From Micromonospora coxensis (GTDB taxonomy: Bacteria; Actinomycetota; Actinomycetes; Mycobacteriales; Micromonosporaceae): a DNA stretch of 64,000 bases. Shown in pieces: positions 41,892-50,530 of this stretch. The stretch is taken from assembly GCF_900090295.1 (NCBI RefSeq), contig NZ_LT607753.1:3038001-3102000 (forward strand), read 5' to 3'. The translations under genes were made by a program, and so were the position numbers. Every line of letters starts with the position of its first letter. Position 1 is the stretch's first letter. The notes below the pieces were generated by a model, which worked only from the letters and a program-made list of their open reading frames with translations, did no database searches and was not told the origin of the DNA.

Positions 41892-41935
41892 CCGGCCGCC
41901 CGCCCCGGGGACGTGGAACCCGGGCGGGCGGCCGG
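41892..41935. terminator. Bidirectional terminator between the flavoprotein and adhE
   Basis: A 14-bp perfect stem (CCGGCCGCCCGCCC at 41892-41905 with its complement at 41922-41935) lies between the convergent stops at 41887 and 41942. No U tract. Confidence 0.75.
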
Positions 41936-41941
41936 CCGGTC

Positions 41942-44530
41942 TCAGCGGCTCACCCCGTCCCAGCGGGTGCCGTGGTACGCGGCCCGCATCAGCTGCTGCA
42001 TGTCGTCGAGCATCGGCATCCGCGGGTTGGCCGGCGCGCACTGGTCCTCGTAGGCGTTGAGCGCCTGCTGCGGCAGGGCCGCCTCGAACGCCTCCCGGTC
42101 CACCCCGATCGCGGCGAAGGACGGCTCGATGCCGACCGCGTCGCGCAGCCGCTCCACCGCCTCCGCCAGCGACGCCACCCCCTGCTCCGGCGTCCCGGCG
42201 GGCAGGCCGAGCATCCGGGCGATCTCGGCGAACCGTTCCGGTGCCCGGTAGCTCTCGTACTTGGGCCAGCCGGAGAGCTTCGACGGGACGCTGCCGTTGT
42301 AGCGGATGACGTGCGGCAGCAGCACCGCGTTGGTGCGCCCGTGGGCGATGTGGAAGGTCGCGCCGAGGGTGTGCGACATGGCGTGCACGATGCCGAGGAA
42401 CGCGCTGCCGAACGCCATCCCGGCGATGGTGCCGGCGTTGTGCATCCGCTCCCGCGCCTCGCCGTCGGCGTCGACCACCGAGCGTTCCAGGTTGGCGAAG
42501 ATGAGCCGGATCGCGTGCAGCGCCGGCCCGTCGGTGAAGTCGTTCGCGTACACCGACACGTACGCCTCGACGGCGTGGGTGAGCGCGTCGAAGCCGCTGT
42601 CGGCGGCGATGGCCCGGGGCAGGCTGGCGGTCAGCACCGGGTCGACGATCGCCACGCTGGGGGTGAGCGCGTAGTCGGCCAGCGGGTACTTCTTGCCGGT
42701 CCGGTGGTCGGTGATCACCGCGAACGGGGTGACCTCCGCGCCGGTGCCCGAGGTGGTCGGGACGCAGACCAGCCGGGCCCGCTCGCCCAGGCTGGGGAAG
42801 GCGAAGGCCCGCTTGCGGATGTCGAAGAACTTCTCCCGCATGTCCTCGAAGACCACGTCCGGGTGCTCGTAGCGCAGCCACATCACCTTGGCCGCGTCCA
42901 TCGCCGAGCCGCCGCCGAGGGCGATGATGGTGTCCGGCTGGAAGGAGCGCATCAGCTCCGCGCCCCGGTCGACGGTGGCCACGCTGGGCTCCGGCTCGAC
43001 GTCGTCGATGATCTGGAGGGCGACCTTCCCGGTCCGTCGTTGCAGCACCCGGTTGACCCGGTCGACGAAGCCCAGCCGGGTCATGGTGGCGTCGGTGACC
43101 ACGGTGACCCGGTGCACGTCGGGCATCTCCGCCAGGTAGCGGATCGCGTTCGGCTCGAAGTAGATCTTCGAGGGGACCTTGAACCACTGCATGTTGTTGC
43201 TCCGCCGGCCGATCCGCTTGATGTTGATCAGGTTGACCGCCGAGACGTTGTTGGAGACCGAGTTGCGGCCGTAGCTGCCGCAGCCGAGGGTCAGCGACGG
43301 CAGGAAGGCGTTGTACATGTCGCCGATGCCGCCCTGCGAGGCCGGCGAGTTCCAGATGATCCGGACCGCCTTGACCCGCTGCCCGAACTCCTCCACCAGC
43401 GCCTCGTCCTCGGTGTGGATGACCGCGCTGTGTCCGAGCCCGTGGAACTCGACCATCTGCTCGGCGTAGCGCAGGCCCTGTTCGCGGGTTCCGGCGCGGA
43501 GCAGCGCCAGGACGGGGCAGAGCTTCTCCCGGGTCAGCGGCTCGTCCGGGCCGACCCCGTCGACCTCGACCAGGATCACCGAGGTGCGCGGCGGCACGGT
43601 GACGCCCGCGCGCTCGGCGATCCACTCGGCGGTCCGCCCGACCACGTCCGGGTTGAGCTTGCCGGCGGGGAAGAGCAGCGCCTCCAACCGGCGCTTGTCC
43701 TCGGCCGTGGCGAGGTACGCGTGCAGCCGCCGGAACTCGTCCAGCGCCGCGTCGTACACGGCGTCGTCGACGATCGCCGCCTGCTCGGAGGCGCAGATCA
43801 TGCCGTTGTCGAACGACTTGGAGAGCACGATGTCGTTGACCGCGCGCTTGAGTCTGGCGCTCGCCTCCACGTACGCCGGCACGTTGCCGGCGCCCACGCC
43901 GAGGGCCGGCTTCCCCGCCGAGTACGCCGCGCGGACCATGCTGTTGCCGCCGGTGGCCAGGATCGTCGCGATGCCCGGGTGGTGCATCAGCGCGCTGGTC
44001 GCCTCGACCGAGGGCTCCTCGATCCACTGCACGCAGTGCTCCGGCGCGCCGGCGGCGACCGCCGCGTCGCGGACCGTGCGGGCCGCCTCGACGCTGCACC
44101 GCTGCGCCGACGGGTGGAAGGCGAAGACGATCGGGTTGCGGGTCTTGAGCGCGAGCAGCGCCTTGAAGATGGTGGTCGAGGTGGGGTTGGTGACCGGGGT
44201 GATGCCGGCGACCACGCCGACCGGGTCGGCGATCTCGACGATGCCGTTGATCTCGTCGCGGCTGATCACGCCGACCGTCCGGGTGGTCGCCATGCTGTGC
44301 GTGACGTGCTCGCAGGCGAAGATGTTCTTCACCGCCTTGTCCTCGAACACGCCCCGGCCGGTCTCCTCGACGGCCAACTGGGCGAGCGCGGCGTGCCGGT
44401 CGAGCGCGGCCACGGACGCCTTGCGGACGATGTGGTCGATCTGCTCCTGGTCGAACCGGTCGTAGTCGGCCAGGGCCTTCAGGCCGTCGGCGACCAGTGC
44501 GTCGATCCTGGCGGTGAGTTCGGTCGACAT
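41942..44530 (-). CDS. adhE: Bifunctional aldehyde-alcohol dehydrogenase
   Basis: An 862-residue AdhE. The N-terminal acetaldehyde dehydrogenase (about 1-440) has ITPVTNPTSTTIFKALLALK and the catalytic Cys in NGMICASEQ (about 244). The C-terminal iron-dependent alcohol dehydrogenase (about 455-862) has LGGGSAMDAAKVMWLRYEHP and the metal-site region AMSHTLGATFHIAHGRTNA. Linker: GCGSYGRNSVSNNV. It reduces acetyl-CoA to ethanol with NADH and forms spirosomes in other bacteria. An AdhE is notable in a mainly aerobic actinomycete and suggests fermentation under oxygen limitation. GAGGTG precedes the ATG. No Rex-type operator was recognised upstream. Confidence 0.95.
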   Translation of the reverse strand: MSTELTARIDALVADGLKALADYDRFDQEQIDHIVRKASVAALDRHAALAQLAVEETGRGVFEDKAVKNIFACEHVTHSMATTRTVGVISRDEINGIVEIADPVGVVAGITPVTNPTSTTIFKALLALKTRNPIVFAFHPSAQRCSVEAARTVRDAAVAAGAPEHCVQWIEEPSVEATSALMHHPGIATILATGGNSMVRAAYSAGKPALGVGAGNVPAYVEASARLKRAVNDIVLSKSFDNGMICASEQAAIVDDAVYDAALDEFRRLHAYLATAEDKRRLEALLFPAGKLNPDVVGRTAEWIAERAGVTVPPRTSVILVEVDGVGPDEPLTREKLCPVLALLRAGTREQGLRYAEQMVEFHGLGHSAVIHTEDEALVEEFGQRVKAVRIIWNSPASQGGIGDMYNAFLPSLTLGCGSYGRNSVSNNVSAVNLINIKRIGRRSNNMQWFKVPSKIYFEPNAIRYLAEMPDVHRVTVVTDATMTRLGFVDRVNRVLQRRTGKVALQIIDDVEPEPSVATVDRGAELMRSFQPDTIIALGGGSAMDAAKVMWLRYEHPDVVFEDMREKFFDIRKRAFAFPSLGERARLVCVPTTSGTGAEVTPFAVITDHRTGKKYPLADYALTPSVAIVDPVLTASLPRAIAADSGFDALTHAVEAYVSVYANDFTDGPALHAIRLIFANLERSVVDADGEARERMHNAGTIAGMAFGSAFLGIVHAMSHTLGATFHIAHGRTNAVLLPHVIRYNGSVPSKLSGWPKYESYRAPERFAEIARMLGLPAGTPEQGVASLAEAVERLRDAVGIEPSFAAIGVDREAFEAALPQQALNAYEDQCAPANPRMPMLDDMQQLMRAAYHGTRWDGVSR

Positions 44531-44730
44531 GCTTCACCTCGGCGGTTGCGGCGTCAGGGGCATCTTCAGCATCGGCCCGCCGGGGCGGGGGCGGTGGTGC
44601 GCAAGGACCCGTTCGACGGTGGCCGAAGGTCCCGTTCTCCGATTCGGACAAATCACCCGGATCGCTGATCTACCCTCGACTCACGTCCGTCGACGCCGGC
44701 GCGGGCCGCCGGCACGGGAGGTCGAGGAGG

Positions 44731-45900
44731 GTGTCGCCACTGCACGGGTCCGCTGTGGACGTCGCGCCCGAGGCCGCCGAGGGCGGGCGCGACGACGCGT
44801 ACGGGCTGCTCCGTGACGAGCGGGCCTGCGTGGTCACCGCGCTGCGGCTGGGCTGGTGGATGGCCGACGCGTACCACCACGCACGCACCGCCGACCTGAC
44901 CGGACCGGACGACCGGCCGGTCACCGCGCCGCCGAAGCTGACCAACCTCACCGAGATGTCCGGCCGGCACCGGATGCGGCTGTACCTCGACGCGATGGAG
45001 GTGGCCCTGGCGCAGATCGCCGAGCTGACCGCCACCGACCGGCCCGGCCCGTCCACCGCCGCCGCCCACGAGCGCGCCGGGGGCGACCCGCTGCTGCTCG
45101 CCCTCGACGAGTTGAACGTGGACGTGCTGCGCTGGACGACCGCCACCAACCACCGGGTCGGGCTGGCGTACCGGCTGGGGCGCTCCCTCGCCGACACCGT
45201 CCGCCAGGGCGAGGCCGACCTGCTGATCCGCCGCTTCGACGGCCGGCAGATCCAACTCAGCCGGTGGCTGGACGAACTGGCCAGCGTGCTGCCGCCGTAC
45301 TCCGCCGGGGTGGTGCGCCGGTCGCTGACCGAGTGGGCGGCGGCGGTCACCCGGGCCACCGTCGGCGACCCGGCCGAGGCCGGCCCGGCGGAACTGGCCC
45401 GGGAGCTGCGCAACCAGGGCGACCTGTGGCGGGGTGTGCTCACCGGCGGGCTGCACCCGAAGGACCTGCTCGACGAGGAGAACTGGGCGGTGGTGGCCCG
45501 CAACCTGATCATCCGGGACCGCAAGCTCGTGGTGCAGGCGGCGCGCGGCATCTTCTGGCCGGTGCTCGCACCCCTGCTGGCGGTGCTCGGCGCGGTGGTC
45601 GGGGTGAGCGCCGCGGCGGCGGCCGGCTCGCCCACCACCCGCGCGGCCGTGGCCCTGGTCGGCCTCGGCGCCGGGCTCACCGCCATCTGGCGGTCGGTCT
45701 CCGGTCCCGCCCTCACCGTCGCCGCCGAGGTGAACCGGCCGCTGCTGGAGAGTGAGCTGACCACGCAGATGGCCGCCCGGATCAACCGGCCGCTGACGGC
45801 CGCGCGGGCCGCCGCCCGCACCGGACGACAGCGGCGGCCCCACCGCGACGAGGGCGGATCGAAATACGTTGCTCCCCGCTCCGGGGCCGACCTACCGTGA
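44731..45900 (+). CDS. Membrane-associated protein of unknown function
   Basis: A 389-residue protein from the GTG at 44731 (GAGGAGG upstream). The first 270 residues are largely helical and soluble, with LRLGWWMADAYHHART, GRHRMRLYLDAMEVALAQIAEL and RNQGDLWRGVLTGGLHPKDLL. Two membrane helices follow (about 277-300, WPVLAPLLAVLGAVVGVSAA, and AAVALVGLGAGLTAIW), then a basic C-terminal tail. The bulk of the protein probably faces the cytoplasm. No domain recognised. A promoter-like TTGCTC...TACCGT sequence near its 3' end may drive the HNH leader. Confidence 0.7.
   Translation: MSPLHGSAVDVAPEAAEGGRDDAYGLLRDERACVVTALRLGWWMADAYHHARTADLTGPDDRPVTAPPKLTNLTEMSGRHRMRLYLDAMEVALAQIAELTATDRPGPSTAAAHERAGGDPLLLALDELNVDVLRWTTATNHRVGLAYRLGRSLADTVRQGEADLLIRRFDGRQIQLSRWLDELASVLPPYSAGVVRRSLTEWAAAVTRATVGDPAEAGPAELARELRNQGDLWRGVLTGGLHPKDLLDEENWAVVARNLIIRDRKLVVQAARGIFWPVLAPLLAVLGAVVGVSAAAAAGSPTTRAAVALVGLGAGLTAIWRSVSGPALTVAAEVNRPLLESELTTQMAARINRPLTAARAAARTGRQRRPHRDEGGSKYVAPRSGADLP
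45869..45898 (+). promoter_or_regulatory. Promoter candidate for the HNH leader
   Basis: TTGCTC (45869-45874), an 18-nt spacer and TACCGT (45893-45898), inside the end of the upstream gene. The predicted transcript would start near 45905 and include the small ORF at 45936-46025, the hairpin at 46050-46083 and the HNH gene. Confidence 0.35.
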
Positions 45901-45935
45901 TCACGCAAGGTCGACCAGTCAGCCGGGAGCGAGCC

Positions 45936-46083
45936 ATGTCGTTGTCGCACGTGACGTGCGCGTCGTCGACGCTGCCCGCCGGCGGTGGCCGAGCCGAAGG
46001 TCCCCGGGACGGGAGCCCCGACTGACGCGCGTGCGCAGGCACGCCGCCCAGCCGCCCGTCCCTCGCCGGACCGGGCGGCTTTT
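45936..46083 (+). other. Leader with small ORF and intrinsic terminator upstream of the HNH gene
   Basis: A 29-codon ORF (45936-46025, MSLSHVTCASSTLPAGG...) with GGGAGC upstream is followed by an intrinsic terminator: GCCGCCCG/CGGGCGGC stem (46051-46058 and 46072-46079) plus an A-T pair and TTTT (46080-46083). The HNH gene starts 45 bases later. This could simply be the terminator of the upstream gene, or a leader that attenuates the nuclease. Confidence 0.45.
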
Positions 46084-46127
46084 CGCTGTCCGGCCCGGTC
46101 CACCGCCGATCGTGAAGGGAGAGCCCG

Positions 46128-46571
46128 GTGGACGCCGTCCTCGTCATCAACGCCGACCTCGGCCCGCTGCACCGGGTCACCGTCCAGCACGCGATCCGGA
46201 TGCTCTGCCGCCGGGTCGCCGAGATCCACGAGGCCGAGCCGGACCAGGTGATCGGGATCTTCCCGGTCCCCCGGGTGGTCCGCCTCGTCCGGTACGTCGT
46301 CACCCGGTGGCGGTTCAGCGCCGGGCCCGCCTGGTCCCGGGCCGGCGTGCTGCGCCGCGACGGCCGGTGCTGCGCGTACTGCGGCGGCCCGGCCGGCACG
46401 ATCGACCACATCCTGCCCCGCTCGCGCGGCGGCCGGAACTCCTGGAGGAACACCACCGCCGCCTGCTACGCCTGCAACCAGCGCAAGGGTGACCGGACGC
46501 CGGCCGAGGCGGGCATGCCGCTGCGGCGCGAGCCGGTCGTCCCGAGCTGGGCGTCGCTCGCCGGGCGGTGA
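46128..46571 (+). CDS. HNH endonuclease-like protein
   Basis: A 147-residue protein from the GTG at 46128 (AAGGGAGA upstream). After a helical N-terminal region with VTVQHAIRMLCRRVAEIHEAE, the zinc-bound HNH module reads CCAYCGGPAGTIDHILPRSRGG and TTAACYACNQRKGDRTPAEAG, with both CxxC pairs and the catalytic His in DHI. Such stand-alone HNH proteins are common in actinomycetes; roles in DNA processing or defence are inferred. Not linked to any restriction or phage gene here. Confidence 0.85.
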   Translation: MDAVLVINADLGPLHRVTVQHAIRMLCRRVAEIHEAEPDQVIGIFPVPRVVRLVRYVVTRWRFSAGPAWSRAGVLRRDGRCCAYCGGPAGTIDHILPRSRGGRNSWRNTTAACYACNQRKGDRTPAEAGMPLRREPVVPSWASLAGR

Positions 46572-46701
46572 CGGGCCGGCCGGCGGGCACAGGGGGCCGT
46601 GTCGGGGGTACGCCCTCCGGCGCGGCGCCCGCCGGTCCCCTCCGTCCCGTCCCGTGCCGGCCGTCCCGGTGTCGTCCGAGGCGGCCGGTCAGCCGCCCGG
46701 C

Positions 46702-47316
46702 TCAGTCGGTGGTCAGCCCGCGCAGCAGGATCTCCAGCCCACCGTCGAACTCGGCGTCGGGGTCCACCCGACCGGCGTCGGCGGCGGTGGCCGCCAGGTG
46801 CGGGAACTCCGCCGGGGACAGCGCCGCCATGGCGGTGGTGCCGCCGCCGGAGAGCGGCGCGAGATGCTCCTGCTGGATCGCCCCGACCGTGTACGCGAGC
46901 AGCGCGCGCAGCGCGACGGCGCGGCGGGTGCCGTCGAGACCCGCTTCGGTGAGGACGGCGAGCAGGCTCTCGGTCCAGCGCAGCACGGTCGGTGAGCGGT
47001 GCCGGTGCACCGGGAGCAGCGGCACCACGGCCGGGTGGCAGCCGATCACGACCCGCATCCGCCGGACCAGGACGGCGACCCGGTCCCGCCAGTCGCCCTC
47101 CACCGGCGCGGTGGTGTCGACGCCGGCCAGCGCCTGCTCCACGACGAGGGCCTCCAGCTCGTCGCGGTCGGCGACGTACCGGTAGAGGCACATGGCGGTG
47201 GCGTTCAACTCCTTGGCCACCCCGCGCATGGTGAGCGCGGAGAGCCCGCCCTCGTCGATGACGGCGAGCGCGGCGGAGGCGATCTGGATCGGGTTCAGGG
47301 AGCGGGGACGAGGCAT
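46702..47316 (-). CDS. TetR-family transcriptional regulator
   Basis: A 204-residue repressor. The N-terminal HTH is IQIASAALAVIDEGGLSALTM, then RGVAKELNATAMCLYRYVAD. The C-terminal ligand domain is of the TetR_C type (WRDRVAVLVRRMRVVIGCHPAV). ATG at 47316. It is divergent from a peroxiredoxin-like gene, and a palindrome CTTACAGCGTAAG lies between the -35 and -10 of that gene, so it likely represses both. Confidence 0.92.
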   Translation of the reverse strand: MPRPRSLNPIQIASAALAVIDEGGLSALTMRGVAKELNATAMCLYRYVADRDELEALVVEQALAGVDTTAPVEGDWRDRVAVLVRRMRVVIGCHPAVVPLLPVHRHRSPTVLRWTESLLAVLTEAGLDGTRRAVALRALLAYTVGAIQQEHLAPLSGGGTTAMAALSPAEFPHLAATAADAGRVDPDAEFDGGLEILLRGLTTD

Positions 47317-47320
47317 GGCC

Positions 47321-47348
47321 TTGACAGCTTACAGCGTAAGCCTAACCT
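47321..47348 (+). promoter_or_regulatory. Promoter and TetR operator for the peroxiredoxin-like gene
   Basis: TTGACA (47321-47326), a 16-nt spacer and TAACCT (47343-47348). The palindrome CTTAC-AGC-GTAAG (47329-47341) fills the spacer, where a bound repressor would block polymerase. It lies 5 bases from the TetR start codon, so autoregulation is also expected. Confidence 0.7.
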
Positions 47349-47385
47349 GTAGGAGTACGTTGTACACCTACGATGGGAGGCCCCC

Positions 47386-47979
47386 GTGCCCCGCCGTGTC
47401 ACCCCCGGCTCGACCCTCACCGGCCGGCACCTCGCCCCGGTCGTCGGCGCCCCGGTCGCCGTGCCCGCCCCCGACCGACTCGTCCACCTGCAGTTCCGGC
47501 GCTTCGCCGGCTGCCCGGTGTGCAACCTGCACCTGCGCTCGATCGTCCGCCGGCACGCCGAGATCGAGGCGGCCGGCGTCCGCGAGGTGGTGGTCTTTCA
47601 CTCCCCCGCCGACGAGGTGCGCGAGCACACCGACGAGCTGCCGTTCGCCGTCGTCGCCGACCCGGACAAGCGGCTCTACCGCGAGTTCGGCGTCGAGTCG
47701 TCCCGCTGGTCGCTGCTCTCGCCCCGCGCCTGGCTGCCGATCGTGCGCGCGGTGGCGCGCAGCTCGTGGGGTCTGCTGCGGGGCCGGGAACGCGCACCAT
47801 CGAGGACGCAGGACGGCGGGCGCCTCGGACTCCCCGCCGACTTCCTCATCGCCCCCGACGGCCGCGTGCTCGCCGCGAAGTACGGCGAGCACGCCTACGA
47901 CCAGTGGTCGGTCGACGAACTGCTGGACCTGGCCGGCCGGCACCCGGACCGGCTCCGCACCCGGTCGGCGACGACCTGA
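47386..47979 (+). CDS. Peroxiredoxin-like (AhpC/TSA-type) protein
   Basis: A 197-residue thioredoxin-fold protein from the GTG at 47386 (GGGAGG upstream). The N-terminal redox region is LQFRRFAGCPVCNLHLRSI, a CPVC motif in place of the usual peroxiredoxin Cys. The rest matches AhpC/TSA-like proteins: AEIEAAGVREVVVFHSPADE, FAVVADPDKRLYREFGV and LPADFLIAPDGRVLAAKYGEH. It probably reduces a peroxide or a disulfide. Control by the divergent TetR is expected. Substrate unknown. Confidence 0.87.
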   Translation: MPRRVTPGSTLTGRHLAPVVGAPVAVPAPDRLVHLQFRRFAGCPVCNLHLRSIVRRHAEIEAAGVREVVVFHSPADEVREHTDELPFAVVADPDKRLYREFGVESSRWSLLSPRAWLPIVRAVARSSWGLLRGRERAPSRTQDGGRLGLPADFLIAPDGRVLAAKYGEHAYDQWSVDELLDLAGRHPDRLRTRSATT

Positions 47980-47988
47980 GCGCGCCGT

Positions 47989-49548
47989 TCAGCGGTCGGA
48001 CTCGCGCACCCTCGGCACGGGCCTGCCGTTGGCGCATCTGGCGGTGACGTCGCTCGCGTGCGCATCCGAGCCGAACACGACGTGCACCTGCCGGGCGGGT
48101 CCCGGCCGGTAGTCCTCGATCCGGTAGCCGGCGGCCGGCGTGGTGGCGACGATCTCCGCCGCCCGACCGTCGCAGGCGACCCGGACGGTGCCGCCGCGCG
48201 CCTGCACCGGGACGCCGGACGGCTGCGGCTCGACGGTGTCGTCGGGCTGCGGGGCGGGCGAGGACGGCACCGGGGACGCCGGTGGTGACACCGGCTGACC
48301 GGAGGCCGGCGGGGTCGGGGCGCGGCCGTCCACACCGGCCGGACCAGGGGTGCGAGCCGGCTCGCCGGAACGGCCCGAGCCGGCGCCCTCACCGGGCAGG
48401 TCGACGGCGGCGGTCGGCGGGTCGGCCGAGGCGGAGGCGACCGAGCTGCCGGCCGAGGGGACCGCCGACGCCGACAGGACCGCCGTGCCGGGCCGGTGCG
48501 GTCGCGACGAGTCGGCGAGCGACCCGGCCACCGCCACGGCGATGACCACCGCGCCACCGACCACGAGCAGGCTCCGGTACGGACGCCGGGTCGACCTCGG
48601 GCGGTCCGGCGTACCGGCGGGACCGGCCGCCGTCGCCACCTCGGGTGCCCCGCCCCGCCCCGGGACGGCGACGCCGCCCGGCGGCCCGGCCGGGGCAGCC
48701 TCGGGGCCGGACGCCTCCGCCGCCCGCATCCGGGTGACCACCGCGGCCAGCACCGTGGCCGCCTCCTCGGCGGACGGCCGCTCGGCCGGGTCCTTGGCGA
48801 GGCAGCGCCGGCACAGCTCGGCCACCTCGGCCGGCACGGCGTCGACCGGCGGCAGGGGCTTCGGTTCGACGTAGACGTGGGCGCGCAGCATCTGGGTGGG
48901 GGTGTCGGTCTCCCAGGGCAGCCGGTCGGTGAGCACGAGGTGGACGAGGAGCCCGAGCGCGTACACGTCGGAGGCGGGCACCACCTCACCGGCGTCGAGC
49001 CGCTCCGGCGCGAGGTACGAGGGGGTGCCGAGCAACTGGCCGTCGAAGTCGATCTCCGGCTGGCCGACGGCGGCGGCGGTGCCGAAGTCCACCACCTTCG
49101 CCCCCGACGGCGTCAGCATGACGTTGGCCGGCTTGACGTCACGGTGCACCAGCCCCTGCGCGTGCGCCGCGGCGAGCGCGGCGGCCACCTCGGCGCAGAT
49201 CCGCAGCCCCTCCACCGGCGGCAGCGCCCCCTCGGCGAGCCGCTGGAACAGGGTGGGGCCGGGCAGCAGCTCCATCACCACGAACGGTGCGAACTCCCCG
49301 GACAGGGTGACCGCCTCGCCGTAGTCGTACACGCTGGTGACGTTCGGGTGGGACAGCCGGGCAGCGGCCTTCGCCTCGGCACGGATACGGCGACGGGCCG
49401 CCCGGTCCGAACCGAGCAGCAACTTGACCGCCACCTCGCGTTCGAGCAGCTCGTCGTACGCCCGGTGGACCACCGACGTGCCGCCCTTGCCGATGCGATC
49501 TCCCAGCCGGTACCGGCCGTTGAGGAATTGACCGATCTGCACCGGCAC
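47989..49548 (-). CDS. Receptor-type serine/threonine protein kinase (PknB-like)
   Basis: A 519-residue kinase. Kinase domain 1-270: glycine loop RIGKGGTSVVHRAYDE, ATP Lys in VAVKLLLG, catalytic loop VHRDVKPANVML, VVDFGTAAAV, and LGTPSYLAPERL. A juxtamembrane Pro/Gly-rich stretch precedes one helix (about 330-348, SLLVVGGAVVIAVAVAGSL). The extracytoplasmic part is Ser/Pro/Thr-rich and ends in a small domain (GTVRVACDGRAAEIVATTPAAGYRIEDYR). The GTG at 49548 (or 49542) is inferred because the kinase motif starts right after. No PASTA repeats. Its substrates are not visible. Confidence 0.92.
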   Translation of the reverse strand: MPVQIGQFLNGRYRLGDRIGKGGTSVVHRAYDELLEREVAVKLLLGSDRAARRRIRAEAKAAARLSHPNVTSVYDYGEAVTLSGEFAPFVVMELLPGPTLFQRLAEGALPPVEGLRICAEVAAALAAAHAQGLVHRDVKPANVMLTPSGAKVVDFGTAAAVGQPEIDFDGQLLGTPSYLAPERLDAGEVVPASDVYALGLLVHLVLTDRLPWETDTPTQMLRAHVYVEPKPLPPVDAVPAEVAELCRRCLAKDPAERPSAEEAATVLAAVVTRMRAAEASGPEAAPAGPPGGVAVPGRGGAPEVATAAGPAGTPDRPRSTRRPYRSLLVVGGAVVIAVAVAGSLADSSRPHRPGTAVLSASAVPSAGSSVASASADPPTAAVDLPGEGAGSGRSGEPARTPGPAGVDGRAPTPPASGQPVSPPASPVPSSPAPQPDDTVEPQPSGVPVQARGGTVRVACDGRAAEIVATTPAAGYRIEDYRPGPARQVHVVFGSDAHASDVTARCANGRPVPRVRESDR

Positions 49549-49646
49549 AGCCTGCCAGCACCGGCCGCTCCGCACCAACCGCTGATCGAGAATCACCGAT
49601 CGCGCCGGTCACCGCCCCGCCCGCACGCCGCCGTCGACGGCAGCGC

Positions 49647-50414
49647 TCAGTGCCGGTCGGACGGGGTCCAGGCGAAGTTCGGGGGGCGGCGCTCGTGGTG
49701 GGCCGCGACGCCCTCGCGGGCCTCGCCGCTGTCCCGCACCTTCCGGTGCCACCAGGCGATCCGGGCCGGCCCGGCGCGGTCGTCCACGATCTCCTTGGCC
49801 GCGGCGACGCTGAGCTGCGAGCGCTGCGCGATGGCGGCGGTGATCGCGTCCACCCGGGCGGTGAGTCCGTCGACCGGCAGCACCTCGTCGACCAGGCCGA
49901 CCCGCAGCGCCCGCTCCGCGTCGACCAGCTCGGCGGTGAAGAGCAGGAACTTCGCGGTGGACGGCCCCACCAGTCGGGTCAGCCGCCGGGTGGTCGGGGC
50001 CGGGTAGACCAGGCCGAGCCGGGCCGGCGGCACGCCGAACCGGGCGTCCTGCGCGGCGATCCGCAGGTCGCAGGCGACCGCGAGCTGGCAGCCGCCGCCG
50101 ACGCAGGCGCCCTGCACGGCGGCGACGGTCGGCTTGGCGAAGGCGGCCAGCCGCTCCTCGGCGGCGACGGCGATGCTGTGGTCGCCCGCGTCGAGCAGCT
50201 CGTCCAGGTCACCGAGGTCGGCGCCGGCGCAGAAGGTGCCGCCCGCGCCGGTGAGCACCAGGGCCCGCACCGCCGGGTCGGCCTCCAGGCCGTCGAGCAG
50301 CACCGGGAGCTGCTTCCACATCCCGGCCGTCATCGCGTTGCGCCGCGCCGGGTTGTGGATCGTCACCGTCGCCACCGCACCGGTCACCTCGACGGTCAGC
50401 TCCGCGTCCGACAC
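49647..50414 (-). CDS. Crotonase (enoyl-CoA hydratase/isomerase) family protein with altered active site
   Basis: A 255-residue crotonase-fold protein. Oxyanion-hole motifs are clear: GTFCAGADLGDLDEL and GACVGGGCQLAVACDLRIA. At the usual two catalytic Glu positions the sequence reads RFGVPPARLGLVYPAPTTRRL and STAKFLLFT, so both glutamates of rat mitochondrial hydratase appear replaced. It may be an isomerase, hydrolase or other crotonase. GGAAGGGG is 8 nt upstream of the GTG at 50414, preferred over earlier GTGs. Confidence 0.85.
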   Translation of the reverse strand: MSDAELTVEVTGAVATVTIHNPARRNAMTAGMWKQLPVLLDGLEADPAVRALVLTGAGGTFCAGADLGDLDELLDAGDHSIAVAAEERLAAFAKPTVAAVQGACVGGGCQLAVACDLRIAAQDARFGVPPARLGLVYPAPTTRRLTRLVGPSTAKFLLFTAELVDAERALRVGLVDEVLPVDGLTARVDAITAAIAQRSQLSVAAAKEIVDDRAGPARIAWWHRKVRDSGEAREGVAAHHERRPPNFAWTPSDRH

Positions 50415-50476
50415 CGCCACCACCCCTTCCGCACGCCCGGCCCGTGCCGGGTCCGGTGCGGCGACCATAACGGCGC

Positions 50477-50515
50477 GGGCCCGACGACCACCCGCGAGGG
50501 GTGGCCGCCGGGCCC
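50477..50515. terminator. Hairpin after the M4 protease gene
   Basis: GGGCCCG (50477-50483) pairs with CGGGCCC (50509-50515), with an inner stem CCACCC/GGGTGG around GCGA. It begins 16 bases after the M4 protease stop in the leftward direction. Confidence 0.6.
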
Positions 50516-50530
50516 GCCGACGTGGTCAGG

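Noticed and set aside
44531..44730. Rex-type operator upstream of adhE
   Set aside because: No TTGTGAA/TTCACAA-like dyad could be found by eye.
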